Source of the DNA: Zygnema cylindricum
Lineage: Eukaryota; Streptophyta; Zygnematophyceae; Zygnematales; Zygnemataceae
Direction: 5' to 3'
DNA length: 59,869 nucleotides
Assembly (NCBI GenBank): GCA_037447655.1
Contig: JBBHKE010000503.1
Span: 1-59,869 of the forward strand
Shown here: in pieces, positions 1 to 11,979 of the stretch
Layout of the letters: every line of letters starts with the position of its first letter
Position numbering within the stretch: the first letter of the stretch is position 1
Notes under the pieces: generated by a model
The model's input: only the letters and a program-made list of their open reading frames with translations
Told to the model about the DNA's origin: nothing
The model's database searches: none
Translations under genes and position numbers: made by a program

Positions 1-344
1 TACACGTCATTTTCGATAAATGCATGTCGTAAATAAAGTACACCTAATAGTACACCTGTCCAATATAGATTCTATGTACCATCGCGTACTTTCTATAAAT
101 CTCGCGCGCCAAATTTAAAGTACACCTATCGCATTATGTTTCGTACGTGTCGATTATCTCACGCCGTCTATTTCCTCTCGCATTTCGCGCCACTCAATTA
201 CTCCATTAAATTTACTCGTACATTTAATTCCCACAATCCGCAAATCCTTTCGAACCTCCACATTATATCACGTAAAAACGTACGCACGAAACGCCGTGTT
301 CGCACGAAACTAACTTTTCAAAAACAACAAGCGTTACGTTGAAC
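1..344. other. intergenic, no gene seen
   Basis: AT-rich sequence with many TACG/GTAC words. A 68-codon open frame exists at 136-342 but has no recognisable domain and no coding character. I see nothing else here. Confidence 0.4.
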
Positions 345-347
345 TTA

Positions 348-1516
348 GGGTACGTCTCCATGTGCCTAAGTAAGGGTTTTTTTTTGTCGTTTTCTTGTAA
401 AACTTAGAGTCGTACCGCGTAAGTTTCAACCTTACAAAAAATAGAAAAGCGACAAGTACATATTGCGTCATCATCGAATTTAAGATGTACTACATGTTGT
501 CGTCTTGTGTTATTCGACCCACGGTCACGCTAAAAACGTCATCTTCAAACTTTTCTTTAAAACACAAGGAACATGTGTTTTAAAACAAAGTTTTTTTGAA
601 AAAGAAATAGGAACACGTATTCGCACCTGTAAAATATTTTACACAAATTTCAAACGAATTTGAGCGACGACGAAAAGTTCAGTATTCGTTCTTTTTTGTC
701 TGTTTGTATCCATCAAATAACAAAATTTGTTTAGTTTTGTCGCTTTTTGCTCAACACAATTTTTTCCATTCCAGGGGTATGAAAATTCCGATGCCATTTG
801 ACAAAATCGTGAGAAATCTATGAGGGCGCCCTTGCAAGTCGCACACGTCGGCTCTCTCACGCAACCTCGCATTATCTCTTTCAAACTTCACTATTCCTCA
901 GCCGTCCATCAAGCGGCTTTACGCTGACCGGTCGGAAGTTGGAGAAAAAAAAATTGCCTTAAAAAAATGAAACCCACAATTATCGTTGCTATGTTTTTTA
1001 ACCCGGACAAAGGCGAAATTTTATTATGATTATTATTATTATTATTATTTGTTTTCTCTTTATTATCTTTAATTATTTACACAAGAATGGAAAAATCAAT
1101 GCATCCACTAAGAGTAAAAAAAAAAACTTAATTTCTAGCGAATATATCAAATTTGGATAAGTTTCTCAAATAGGAAGAGAGATTCAAAGCGCGTAGAAAT
1201 TGCCAAAAAAACAATCCTACAGGGAAAGCAATGTCAGCCATGAACAACACCCATGGACAAAGGGTTGAAAAAGTAAATGTCTACAAATGTCACATAAAAT
1301 TATGCGACGTCACTGACAATTTTTGAACAATCGGGTGCGTCATCACAAGTTACAAACGTTGACATACGTCATGGGCATTGTCAACGCATACAATCGTCAC
1401 ACCTTTAAGTAAAATTTTTTTTGTTACACATACGGACACCTAAAATCCGGGTCCGCCGGATCTGCGCTAAAAGACAAAGTAATTCCCCTAAGTTTCAAGT
1501 ACATGGAGACGCACCC
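348..1516. mobile_element. non-autonomous TIR DNA transposon, TTA target duplication
   Basis: The left end reads GGGTACGTCTCCATGTG and the inverted right end GGGTGCGTCTCCATGT. TTA flanks both sides (345-347 and 1517-1519). No transposase frame is visible inside; an ATT microsatellite lies near 1025-1050. The terminal layout (GGGTAC, about five variable bases, CATGT, then a T-rich run and GTCGTTTTC) is shared with the elements at 1749, 24844, 51377 and 52196. Three-base TWA duplications suggest PIF/Harbinger, but this is inference without a transposase. Confidence 0.75.
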
Positions 1517-1748
1517 TTAGACGTAAATTGAAGAATGACGCCAAATGAAACCTCTGTAAACTAAAGTATTAAAAGTCTTGTACGGACATATTAAATCGCA
1601 CGAAAGGAAACAAACTTGTTCACTATAATAAAACCGACCGGCGCATAAATATCAATTGGAACTAAATAAAACAATGCGAGTCGTCACGCGCGACCAAATC
1701 AAGCTACACTATTTACGATTGTTGATTAAATTTCAATTTTGCGGCTAA

Positions 1749-2689
1749 AGGTACTTTCGCATGTAAGAAACTTAGTCTTGTTACTTTGTTTTTTAGCGAA
1801 GATTCTTTGTACAACTTTCAGAGCATTCGTATGTAAAGAAATGAAATCGTAACTTTAGATTGTGATAGATGTAGACGTGGGTGTAATTTGTGACGGTTGT
1901 AGACGACTACAAAACTCGCGACAGTTGATGACGTGTACAAAATAGTGACAGTTGTAGACGTCTAGCTACTTGTGACATTGTAAATGTTTAGGGTTTGCGA
2001 CATCTTGACGTCACGCGTACTTATGATTGCGTCGACGTCACAAATTTCAAAACATTCCGCCATGGTTTCCCGATTTTATTTTTTCGTCCGTTCTCACTCT
2101 ACTTGCCACCAAAACAAGCTAAAAGACAGCCAAAATAAATATTTTTTATAGATCTTTCATTTGATACATTTCTTGCCTTTTTTCATTGTAAGAATTGTGA
2201 GATAGGCGTGTTAGTGAGAGAGGGAGAGAGAGAGAGGCGCTTTCACGGACTTCGCTTTTGCGAAATGGCGTCCGTTGGTCGAAACCCCCTCCACGACCCC
2301 TGTACGGAAAAAAGTGCACGGAAAAAAGTCACGCACAGGCTGGAAAATTTTCTTTTTTGGTACTCCGCGCTCAAAAATTGTAAAAAACTTCCGGTACGTG
2401 CGACAACATCTGCCTATTCGTTTACCTTATGGAACTTTATTTAAAATCACCTCGCGAGTTGATTTTATATAAAGTTTGAAGATGAGCTGGAAGGACGGGA
2501 AATTGGGTCGAAATGCGCTAGACGACAAACTGCTTCTCGTTAGACGACAAATTGCATTTAATGTTGTAAGGTAACGCAACTTGTACGGTGTCAATTTCAT
2601 TTTTTTGGTAAGGGTTTTCTCGTTTTTTTCTAAGGTATGGAGGAAAACGACAGAAAATAACTGTAACTTTAGCACATGCGAAAGTACCC
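1749..2689. mobile_element. non-autonomous TIR DNA transposon (GGTACTTTCGCATGT family)
   Basis: The ends AGGTACTTTCGCATGT and (inverted) GGGTACTTTCGCATGT are flanked by TAA at 1746-1748 and 2690-2692. It is 941 bases long with no transposase frame. It is clearly homologous along its length to 24844-25772 and partly to 51377-52192. Short open frames inside (for example 2208-2444) recur with stops and shifts in the other copies, so they are not genes. Confidence 0.8.
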
Positions 2690-2692
2690 TAA

Positions 2693-2910
2693 GTTAAAAG
2701 CGAACATGTGCTCTCACTGCGGAGCTCAAGTAAAGGCAGAAAGTGACTACATGTGGTTGCCGCAGTTATGTTACCATAAACGTTATCATAGTGACTGTGC
2801 GCAACCAAAATAGCCCCTGCCATGATCAAATTCCCAATATCTATTGCGTTCAAAATTTGTATTTTAACACCGTACAGATTAACGTACGCACGAAATATGA
2901 ATAAGAATTA
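2693..2910. other. spacer, nothing recognised
   Basis: Unique-looking AT-rich spacer between two repeat elements, with no gene or RNA structure recognised. The spacer at 1520-1745 is similar. Confidence 0.3.
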
Positions 2911-4188
2911 GGGAATTGCTAATCGCAGAGACGATTTTTGCGGCGCGCAGGTACACCGTGAATCGCTATTAGCGTACATGACGCTAATTGGGATACCCCT
3001 TTTTTTGGGGCAAATTCTCAAATAGAATAAAGTACGCTAAATGTTTTTGCACGTTATTTGAGGTACCCCGCTCAATGCGGTTCATAACTGTAATTTAGAT
3101 CCCTTTTAAACAGTGTGGTGTACGGACTGCCAGATCTGTACTATTTCGTACATTTTTAAATTAAAAGTACATAAAATATAGTAATATATAATTGCGTAAA
3201 TATTTTCCGGCATACGCAGATGTCAAAAAAACGCGACGGCGTACGATTTGAACAGTTTCGTTTATATACATGTTTTAGCGTGGACATATTATGTGCTGAA
3301 ATTTTTTACAAAGCAGTTTACAAATTAGAGTACATGATAAATTAGAATCATGGTGTACCCGAAAAAACACAATTTACCGTAAAGTACGCTAATTGTTTCA
3401 TTACGCTATCTATTTCATTACGCTAATAGCGATTCACGGTGTAGTTGTCAGAAATTGTACATTTGAAGTACAATTTCGTACAGGCTACCTATAATTTCAG
3501 ATCTGACGGTCAATCCGTAGAATAGCTTTGACTGGCGGATTATTGTACCGGCGGTTTAGAAAATGTCGCGCTTACAAACGTCGACCGTCATAAAAAAAAT
3601 ATAAAATCACACGGCCGGTGCAGTTTTACTGTAGCCAAACTGCGGCAGCCACATATAAATAAAATGGCTGCGCGCAGGTAGTTTTATCACTTTCACGTTA
3701 GCCGAAATCAACTCGTTGTCACGTCCACCGTGGAAGTGACGACGTGTCATTTTAGTTTCATCGATACTTATACGCGGGTAGTCGGGTACGCATTTTTATT
3801 TTGTACGAAGTTTTATTTGGTTTCGTGCGAGTTTACATATGTTGTACGTCATCCAGTTCAATGCAACGGTTCGCGAGTTGATTTCATTTTTGCAGTAAAC
3901 TATCTGCGCGCAGCCACTTTATTTATATGTGGCTGCCGCAGTTTGGCTGCAGTAAACCTGCGCCGGCCGTGTGAAATTTAATTTTTTTTATGACGGTCGA
4001 CGTTTGCAAGCGCGACAATTTTTCAACCGCCGGTACAATATTCCGCCAGTCAAAGTTGTTCGACGGATTGACCGTCAGATTTGAAATAAAAGGTACGTAC
4101 GTAGCCTGTACAAAATTGTACTTCAAATGTACAACTTCTGACAACTACCTGCGCGCAGCAAAAATAGTCTCTCCGATTAGCAATTCCC
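2911..4188. mobile_element. large foldback element with long inverted arms
   Basis: The left arm (2911-2951 plus about 3444-3700) is inverted-complementary to the right arm (about 3905-4188). Both start with GGGAATTGCTAATCG read from the outside, flanked by TTA on the left and TAA on the right. The arms are roughly 280-300 bases after removing an inserted MITE, and about 200 bases separate them. No gene is inside. It ends 230 bases upstream of the LYR gene and could influence that promoter. Confidence 0.75.
2954..3441. mobile_element. MITE (CACCGTGAATCG ends) nested in the foldback arm
   Basis: The inverted ends CACCGTGAATCGCTATTAGC are flanked by TA at 2952-2953 and 3442-3443. Removing it plus one TA restores continuity with the opposite foldback arm (GGTAGTTGTC), so it inserted after the foldback formed. 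The TA duplication fits a Tc1/mariner-type element. No coding capacity. Confidence 0.85.
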
Positions 4189-4420
4189 TAAGAATTATTA
4201 AGTTCTTCCTCTGAGAAAAAGTATCGCGCAGTTCGTTCACTCTGTTCTATGGTCTCACCTTTAACAGTTGCACTGAGAAGATCGTCACCTGGTTCTGCAA
4301 AGGTAGAACTGCACCTCTCACATACAGCCGTCACGTCCCTTTATCATTCTCTCGTCCTCCCAGTCCTAATACCTTTTCCTTCTCTCTCCGTCTCTTGTTT
4401 GTGTTGTGCCCGTGGCAGCC

Positions 4421-4645
4421 ATGCGTGAGGCTTTACAGCTCTACAGGAGGCTCTTGCGGCTGACACGTCAGCTTCCAGCCGAATCTCAGAAGTACTACCT
4501 GTCGCATCTGCGCGAAAACTTTATCGCGTTTCGGGATGAGGCAGAGGTGGAGAGAGTGCAGAGTCTAATTCAGAGGGGAGTGAAGGATGGAGAATGGGTA
4601 TTGAAGAAGGTGAGGGAAGGTGGAGGGAGAAAGAGGAGCAGGTAG
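4421..4645 (+). CDS. LYR-motif (Complex1_LYR) small protein, LYRM9-like
   Basis: A 74-residue protein begins at the ATG at 4421; an in-frame GTG 15 bases earlier is less likely as a start. It carries the hallmark L-Y-R at residues 7-9 within ALQLYRRLLRLTRQLP, followed by a basic-helical segment with SQKYYLSHLRENF and a C-terminal VKDGEWVLKK. These match the short LYR proteins related to LYRM9. LYR proteins are small mitochondrial adaptors that bind acyl carrier protein and support Fe-S transfer or respiratory-complex assembly; the exact partner here is unknown. The sequence AAG-GTGAGGG near 4607 could be a splice donor, so the last about 12 residues might be replaced by another exon. The upstream 230 bases to the foldback element would hold the promoter. 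Confidence 0.75.
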   Translation: MREALQLYRRLLRLTRQLPAESQKYYLSHLRENFIAFRDEAEVERVQSLIQRGVKDGEWVLKKVREGGGRKRSR

Positions 4646-6248
4646 GGGAGAGGATAAAGTGTGAACATATAAGTGATCATAAAACAAGTTCACAGTATAC
4701 TTATGTTTTTTCTGTAGTAGTATTTACTGATGTGGATGTTGATGTGAACTTATCATGTATACAAATGCACTTTCGCACTGAGAATGATCGTAACTATTAA
4801 ATGCAGATGTATACTCTTATGTAATTGTATCTTTTTATTAACACTATTTATCTCTGCACGTGCTTCTTATTTGGTTTTATTGTAGCATAGTGATTTTCTC
4901 TCTTTTTTCTTATTGAAAACAGAAACGATACCGAGTCCATTGCTTGATTAACTAAGGTTTGCCGGGTGCATTTTGTTGGCGGCAGTATAACGTCGATCCT
5001 GTGAAGGCCGAATGTTTGAAGACAGTGGGCCAACAATGAGAGAATGATGCGGCCTTCAAGAACCAAACTTGCACTGTCGATCAATGTAACTAGCTTCAGC
5101 TAATGTTTGGTGACAATCTTGCAGTTCTCAAATTAAGCAATTTATTCTGTTGCATAGCGATGTCTTGTCTATCGTGTCTATTTTCGAGATTTGACAGAGG
5201 TATGACTGGATGTCTTACTAATGTTTGGTACTTTCAGTTGGACTGACAGTGTTTGCAGCTTGACTTTTTTATTTTCTTTTTGCCTCTTTTGAAGTCTTAA
5301 GATTGTTTTGTTTCGACTTTATTGCTTCTGCAGAGTTCCATTTCCAATGTGTAAAGATATTATAGGTTTGTCACCAGATTACCAATCGGTTTATTTTTTA
5401 ATGGTCCTTTGCCAGGCTGCACAATATCTGTGAGAAACTACTTGCTGGTCTAGCAAATAAAATCTGTTTGACAGAGGATTGTTGCATGCTTTTCCGATCT
5501 TCAATTCTCATGTTGGTTATAAATTGGTTGCTGGCAGCCTGAATACAGAAGTGAAATGAAATTTTTTATCTGACATTGACCCTGAAGGCATCAAAATAAG
5601 CAAAATCGTAACAAAGAGCTGTTGTGAAAGCCAGAATTGTTTTCAGGGTTCACAGTTAATTGAATCTGAGGGGCGTACACCTTCAAATAAGAAGTGCCAT
5701 TTAATACTACAAGGTAATGCAAGAAACAAATTTCTTCTCCATGCTCCAGTTTTAGCCAATTCTTGAGGAAGTTTCGGAGGACTGGCATGAAAAAAATACA
5801 AGATGAAGAAGGACAAATTCATCTAAGAAGTACATTTTGACCCGTGCATATTCCATCAAAAGTGGTGCAAACTTGTGATCGGGAGGCTTTGGGCCATTCA
5901 TACATTATCCAGAAAGAATAGATTATACCTTCCACTGCATGTCTGAAAAACATAATTAAGTACCAACACCTCTTTTATTACCATTTTGTTGTACAGCAGA
6001 GCTACACTTCCACCTCATTCACATAAAACATGAACAAAATATTACAATGAAATTGTGACAAAAATGAGGTAAGGAAATTCTCAGACTTTAACAAAGCTAT
6101 TATAATGCCTCACTACCAAAATGGACTATATCATAATATGGGTGTCTTTGCTTTCACTCACCTCTCCACTGCCATCATGTTAACAATTAAAACTAAATGA
6201 TGTGACTTCAAATTCTACACCTACACCTGAAAAAATACAAAAATAACA
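4646..6248. other. space between the facing LYR and ndhM genes
   Basis: AT-rich sequence without a supported gene. It should contain the 3' UTR of the LYR gene on the left and that of ndhM on the right. Short open frames (4848-5084, 5591-5788) have no recognisable domain. Confidence 0.4.
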
Positions 6249-7844
6249 TCAAGGATCATCATAGCGTGGTTTCCCCATGCTAAAGTTCAAGACCCTACAA
6301 TCTAGGTTATATTGAATTTCTCCTGCCAGAAGCATCTTCCTTATCAAATGCTCCAAGTCAGAACCAATCAAGCGCAAGGTGTACTCCGTCATGTCAGCAC
6401 CCTGAGGAAACAGAAAAACCAAAGCTAGTCAAAATCTGGATACTTAAAATGCATATGCAAAATTATTGAAGTTTTCCACCTGACATAACAATTTTCATTC
6501 AAGATGCCATTCCACCAGCCAGTGGCCTAGGAAGCTAAAAGCACAAGTTGTGCTTTGACAAATAGCAAGAAGGCAAGCAATATCTTTTACAGGGTTGGTT
6601 ATATCCTCGGAATTTTCTCGCTTCAAACATAACATAACTAGTCCGGTTTTGAACAGCGAGACAATCAGAAAAGCCCCTTACGAGTCCAGACTCATACAAT
6701 TCCAGAAACGTTAAAGCCTCTCAACCTAAAGTGAAATAACTAGCCGGTTACAAACCGTAATCTAGAGGAATGACAGAAGTTCATGGGAAAGAAAAACCGT
6801 AAAATATTTATGCAAAGCTCCTATTGACAAGCTTTGCAATGGCAAGGATGATTTGTCATTATACAGTATGTTGTAACCTAATTGCAAGTCATACAAATAG
6901 TTAAGCCAGAAAAGTCAGATCCTAAAGGGGTATGAGCAGACATACTCGTAAGGAGTTGACATGCTGGTTTACACTAACAGAAAAAAAAATGTTAATTGAA
7001 ATCCATGCAATAACCCTTGTAACACATGCAGTGAAGAAACAAATTATGACAGCCAAACCATCAGCTAAGAGCTTCATGTTGGTTATTCACTCAGTGTACA
7101 CAGATGTCTGACAAAAAGTCATTGAAATCACAAACGATTATGGAAAGAAATCTTCATAAGAAACTGTACCGCATAGTTGTCGACTAGCTCTGCAAATTCA
7201 TCATAAACTCTCTGGAGTTTGTCCTCTGGCCAAATGAACTCGCTGTCAGGATCAACCAATATAGACAAGGTATCCATTTTTGACTGGTCCATTGCATATG
7301 TTTCAGGGTCAATGTACCCTACGTAAATGCGAATATGTCGTGTTGTACAGCTAAGCCATCTTCCACCCTGCAAGAAGCAAACGATACATTAAACATCCAT
7401 GCACAACGTCTGAGATGCCTCGACTCCCTTCAGATTCTCAAAAAAATGAGGGTCCTACCAGTAATTCATAGCTACATCAAAAATAGAATCTATTTACGGC
7501 CGTACTTTTAAGACTATGACTTCCGATGTACAATCCGTGATCCACATTAAGATAATGAAGGAAATATATCTCTCTTCCTATACCTGCAACAAGCCCTTCC
7601 GTTGAAGTCCCTTGTTTTGAGTTATATTCAGTTCTGCCACAGCTTGTTGTACCATGGACCCTCCACGACAATTCCCTGAACTTGTCTTTTTAATAGACAA
7701 CGTCGAAGCTTCTCCAAAGAAACAGGGTGATTCTACTACACTTAATCGAGTACATACTGACGTAGATGCAGAATATCTCTTTCCCACGACACCCGTGTGC
7801 GTTCCGCACACAGGCTGAGGAATAAAGGAGCCTACGGCAGCCAT
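6249..7844 (-). CDS. ndhM: NAD(P)H-quinone oxidoreductase subunit M, chloroplastic (3 exons)
   Basis: Exons on the minus strand are 7844-7584, 7367-7170 and 6401-6249 (261, 198 and 153 nt, all phase 0), giving 203 residues. All junctions are GT-AG. The start is ATG in GAATCCATGGCTGCC. Residues 1 to about 80 are Ser/Thr-rich and fit a plastid transit peptide. The core begins GGRWLSCTTRHIRIYVGYID and continues with DPDSEFIWPEDKLQRVYDEF, the junction NYA/GADMTEYTLRLIGSD, then RKMLLAGEIQYN and NFSMGKPR. This matches plant NdhM, a stromal subunit of the photosynthetic NDH complex that supports cyclic electron flow around photosystem I. The length is close to the usual 200-220. The only doubt is the precise start codon. 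Confidence 0.93.
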
Positions 7845-8397
7845 GGATTCACTTAACACTTCCTTATCTGATCAAATTAGTTTATCTGGAGGGAAAGTAA
7901 TTGTGATTGTTCTTCAAAGAGAAGGGGACGATCCTGCTTGCTTAATCCCGTATTTCACGGAAGAAATCCAGCTCGTCTATTGCTAATTACCACGATCATC
8001 GAAACAAAAATGAGTTTGCAGGTGCGGTGTCCGTCCATTTAGGAGACGGACGGCTCAGATGTGATGAGTGGCAGAGAGATGGATGAGGAGAATAGTTCCT
8101 GGCTTCATGTGGCATTCTAAATTTGTGAGGCTCTGTTTCCCTGTTAGGCGAGGTACGGAAATGAAGCACACGGTACTTCTATAACGCAGTTCCGTGCTTG
8201 AAATGCTCAAGTGCAACAACCCCTCTGTCGGATGTACGGACCAGAATTCATGACTCCACAAAAATTCAGAGATTCAATGTCGGCCGTCCGTGCTCAAACT
8301 TCAAAATGCTCAGAAGGCAACTACGAAGTTACGAACCAACGATCAACTCAAGAACTACTAAACAAGACTCGGGAACCATAGTACAATTGTAGGCGTT
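7845..8397. other. ndhM upstream region and spacer
   Basis: Should contain the ndhM promoter and 5' UTR (minus strand). No other gene is supported; short open frames near 8055-8392 look random. Confidence 0.35.
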
Positions 8398-8615
8398 ACT
8401 ATTGTAGGCCTTCTGAAGGCGCCTTTATCGTAAGTTGTGTTATGGGCTTTTCATGTGGTCTTCTTAAACCGCTACTTTGATCAGCAACCGTCCGATCGTC
8501 CAAATCTGACGATTGTCCTGTCGTAAGTTGTATTTATGGGCTTTTCATGTGATCTTCTTAGATCGCTACTTTGATCAACGACCGTCAGATCTTCCGAATC
8601 TGACGGTTTAAATAA
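8398..8615. repeat. dispersed repeat in tandem pair (third copy near 23810)
   Basis: A roughly 100-base unit containing TCGTAAGTTGT, ATGGGCTTTTCATGTG, GATCTTCTTAG and a pyrimidine-rich CCGTCCGATCGTC occurs at about 8425-8515 and again at about 8520-8612. A third copy lies at about 23840-23935. Function unknown. Confidence 0.65.
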
Positions 8616-8767
8616 AAAGTCACTCAAAAATCACAGAAAAAAGATTTTTTTGTCCGATTTTTTTTTCAAATTTAGACATGACGTTTAATTCTCTATCGAT
8701 CCATGTGCAACTCAACCCTGTTACTATTTTATTTCATTTTGCGGCCAATACAATATGGGTCTTAAGG

Positions 8768-9798
8768 GTATACTGCATAGTTGTTCAAATCGCACGATTT
8801 TTTCCTTTTTTACGATTGAAACGTATAATTCGTGACTTTTGAAAAAATCGTTAAAAAACGTCTACTGTATACTGAAACTGCAGTATTTACGGAAACCTGT
8901 AAACAAATTTCTGTAACTGAAAATTGTTTTACGGATATGTACGAAATAAAACGGGAAATATGCGTCGTAGTTATTGGTACTTTCTGTTAAGTGAACTGAA
9001 CAGAAATACCACGGAAGTTGTACGTTTTATAATCGAAAATGTACGGACATTTTCGAAAAGAGACGTTGAACGTCACAATAATTTCGCGCGTTCAATTTGA
9101 AATTTGTACAGGCGTCTTCTTCAATTTTTTTTGAAAGAAGACGCCATGGAACATTGAAAACGAAACCACGAGGAAGCCGCTTCCCCATATCCTACCCTCC
9201 TCCCTCCCAAGCTTTTGACTATCCTCGCCTCCGGACTTCGAAAAATATGTAATTTTTTTTTATTAATGTGATTAGTCTTTTTTAAATATCTTGTTTTTCT
9301 ATGTCGTGCAAATTGCTGAATGTGAAAAATCAAAAATGTCATTAGTTCTTGGTCTGTATTTTTTTTTTTGGAGTAATGCGCTATCTACGAGATAGAGAAA
9401 GAAGGCAGACAGAAGGCGGCCATGTCTGTCAGATAGGCTCGGACAGACGAAATTTCACAAAATTTTAACTTTGTGACATTCGAACCTGTGTACGCCGTCA
9501 CGTTCGCAGCTTAGCCTTAGGTGGTCGACTAGACTACCGGTTGGTGAAGAAGTTGCGGGTACCGGCATAGTGTGTGATAAAAATATAAAGGGTTTATTGT
9601 TTTACCGCTCAAATAACTCAAAAGACTTGCAAACTGCGTTATATGTAATAGTTTTTTGTTTTTTTATGTACGGAATAGTACGGAAGGAAGTTCATTAACG
9701 ATTTTTTACGATTTGATCAAAAGGTTCAACGCGTTTGTTACGTATAATTCGTCGCGTACGGTACGTTCGCACTAATCGCCGTGAACAACTATGGTATA
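8768..9798. mobile_element. possible TIR DNA transposon, about 1 kb
   Basis: The left end GTATACTGCATAGTTGTTC and inverted right end AGTATACCATAGTTGTTC face each other about 1 kb apart. Subterminal segments also pair loosely (TCGCACG against GTGCGAACG). No transposase frame is seen. The target duplication is unclear, so the exact ends are approximate. Confidence 0.5.
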
Positions 9799-10489
9799 CT
9801 GTATTTTTTGCGTACAATAGGAAATTTTGTATGGGTGTACTTTCACCTACTTTTGAACTATGTTGGGAACCACTACACCGCCAATCGTTATTAGCGTGTA
9901 AGTTTTTTTAGCGTATAAAAATAATTACCATGGTGTACGCTATTTAAGAATTTGAAAATTTTGGAAAAAATCATACATTCTAATTGTTTGATTATGGTAA
10001 TTTGGATCTTTGAAAAAAAAAATGTCGGTCGCAAACATGCTTACACTAATATAGGTCTCCGTACAAAATCTATCAAATCGTACACAAATCGTACATTCAC
10101 ACGGTCGAAACGCGGCTGTCGGACGAATATGTGCGAACGGTATTTTTTACGATCTAGTTTTTTTTCCTTGTTAGAACGCACATTCTCATGCGTCCGCGGT
10201 TACTAAAACTAATTTATTGTACTTTTTAACTTAAAACGATGAATGCATGATAAATTAAAAAGCACGATGGTAAACCATCTGATCTGGGGGTACAAAAGGG
10301 GTGGCATGACCAACACTGGAAAACAACAATAAAAAACAAAAAGAGCGACGAGAACACAAAAAAATGGAAGCAACAACAAGGAAAATAAAAGCACCTTTAC
10401 TCAAAATGAAAAGCACGGCAACTCACAAAAACAAAACTACAAACCTCAACCCCAACCCTAACTCAATTAAATATCTACGAATAACAACC

Positions 10490-11590
10490 CTATAAGTCCC
10501 CCCAGCCCGGGGGAGCACGATGAGGGAGTTCCAGAGCACGGCGACGATCCATAACCGCAACAGTCGATCGGAGGAGAATAGAAGCCTGCACTCGCTGTAG
10601 AGCCACAGATAAGCGTTGACGGTAAAAAGAAGTAAGGACCGAAGGAGGAGGGCTCCCAGGTCCTCGACGCTCGAAAGCACGACGAGCACAAGTACGGAGA
10701 AACTCGTCCAGTGCAACACCCAAGCAACCAAAGATCTCGACCGCCATCAGAATAAAGCCATCCATAGGGTCCCGGTGGGCATAATCACGCTCCTTCGCCT
10801 TAGCAGCGTCACGAGCTGCCACCCAAAGATGTCGAGCCGCCTGACCAACAACTGTAGCTGAAGTAGGGTTCGCCAGAACAATATCACCAAAAATGCGACA
10901 GGCACCATCAAGCAGAACAACATCGATCCGACGCGAGGGAATAATATGAGAAACCTCTCGACGCACAGAAAACCCCCCTTCTGAAGCGATAGTGGCAACG
11001 GTGTCTCGAATAGTGTCGTGCGCCTGGATCAAATCTCCCCTATGGGAGCAACGAAGCAAATGGACACCATCGGCCCCCAAGACACGACCACATGCACAAA
11101 CAAGGGAGCCAAGTAAAGGAGGATGGGGGAGGCCAAGGCGAAACCGAAGGGCGGTGGTGAACTGAGCTGGTGAGAATCGGAGAGTGGACAAAATAGGTGT
11201 GGCAAAAAGCCAAGACCCAGAATCAAGTCCGCCACAATAGAGAAGACGGGCACGAGAAGAATCGGAGGGAAGCGCCTTGAGAAGCTCGGATTTAATGGTG
11301 GCGACAACCCGATCGGAAATAGATTCCTGGACACGCTCAACAGATTTTGTAACAAGGGTCGAGAAAATCGGCACATCCACAAGGGAATGGGGAGGAAGAG
11401 AACGTGACGCGTCCAATAGAGATCGTTGGAAGGCGAACACACCATCTGAAACTCGGGGGACTCGGGGGATAACAGTAGCTAGAACGGGGGTGTCCCCAGC
11501 CAAGAAACGGGAAACAAGAGTAGAGGCAATAAGAAACCAACTTCCCAAATAGGCAGCGGGAGCAACACGAGGGGTCGATAACAGACCCAA
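10490..11590 (-). pseudogene. non-LTR element C-terminal domain: zinc knuckle and endonuclease-like region
   Basis: A 366-codon open frame in continuation of the RT part but in another frame, so a frameshift lies near 11590. It contains a Cys/His cluster (CACGRVLGADGVHLLRC followed by H and R residues) and IRDTVATIA, then RREVSHI, RRIDVVLLDG and DIVLANPT. The R-x-x-D and D-I-V pattern is that of the restriction-like endonuclease domain found C-terminal to RT in R2/Utopia-type LINEs. A homologous, more decayed copy is at 21381-21896. No longer connected to an intact RT, so non-functional. Confidence 0.7.
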
Positions 11591-11979
11591 CCCCCCAGTT
11601 GAGACAGGGAGGGATGCCTGAATGCGAGCCGATGGCCCAGACTCGCGATCGAATGCCCGCGACCTAACAAAGTGTGGAGGACTTCCATGAGGCCATCGTC
11701 AAAAGCCGAGAGAGAGGAGACAAATGTCGAGGTGGGAGGGGAAGTACGAGTGAGGTAAGAAGGGCGGTGGGGAAAACACCTGGTTAACATAGCAAAAGCA
11801 ACTTGGGGATAGCGAAGGTGAGGAAGGTCGTCCACTTGAGCTAGATCTGTCTATAAAGCATCATCAAGGAATTGGGTCACGAAAAAATCCGAACCAAGGG
11901 GGCAACCTAGCACACGAATGCCATCGCAGGGAGAAGGGGTTTGAAAACCAGGAGGGGTAGTAAACGAAAGTGGAATATC
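11591..11979 (-). pseudogene. non-LTR element linker between RT and C-terminal domain, with stops
   Basis: On the minus strand this links the RT part and the C-terminal part. The reading is interrupted by a stop at 11980, another stop around 11850 and a frameshift near 11590. The piece beginning DDLPHLRYPQVAFAML is the continuation of the element's protein. Confidence 0.6.

Noticed and set aside
9478-9545. tRNA-like segment on the minus strand (CAGGTTCGAATG with an upstream ACCTAAGGCTAAGC)
   Set aside because: A B-box-like word is present, but I could not fold a cloverleaf with a matching acceptor stem. At best a decayed tRNA-derived repeat.
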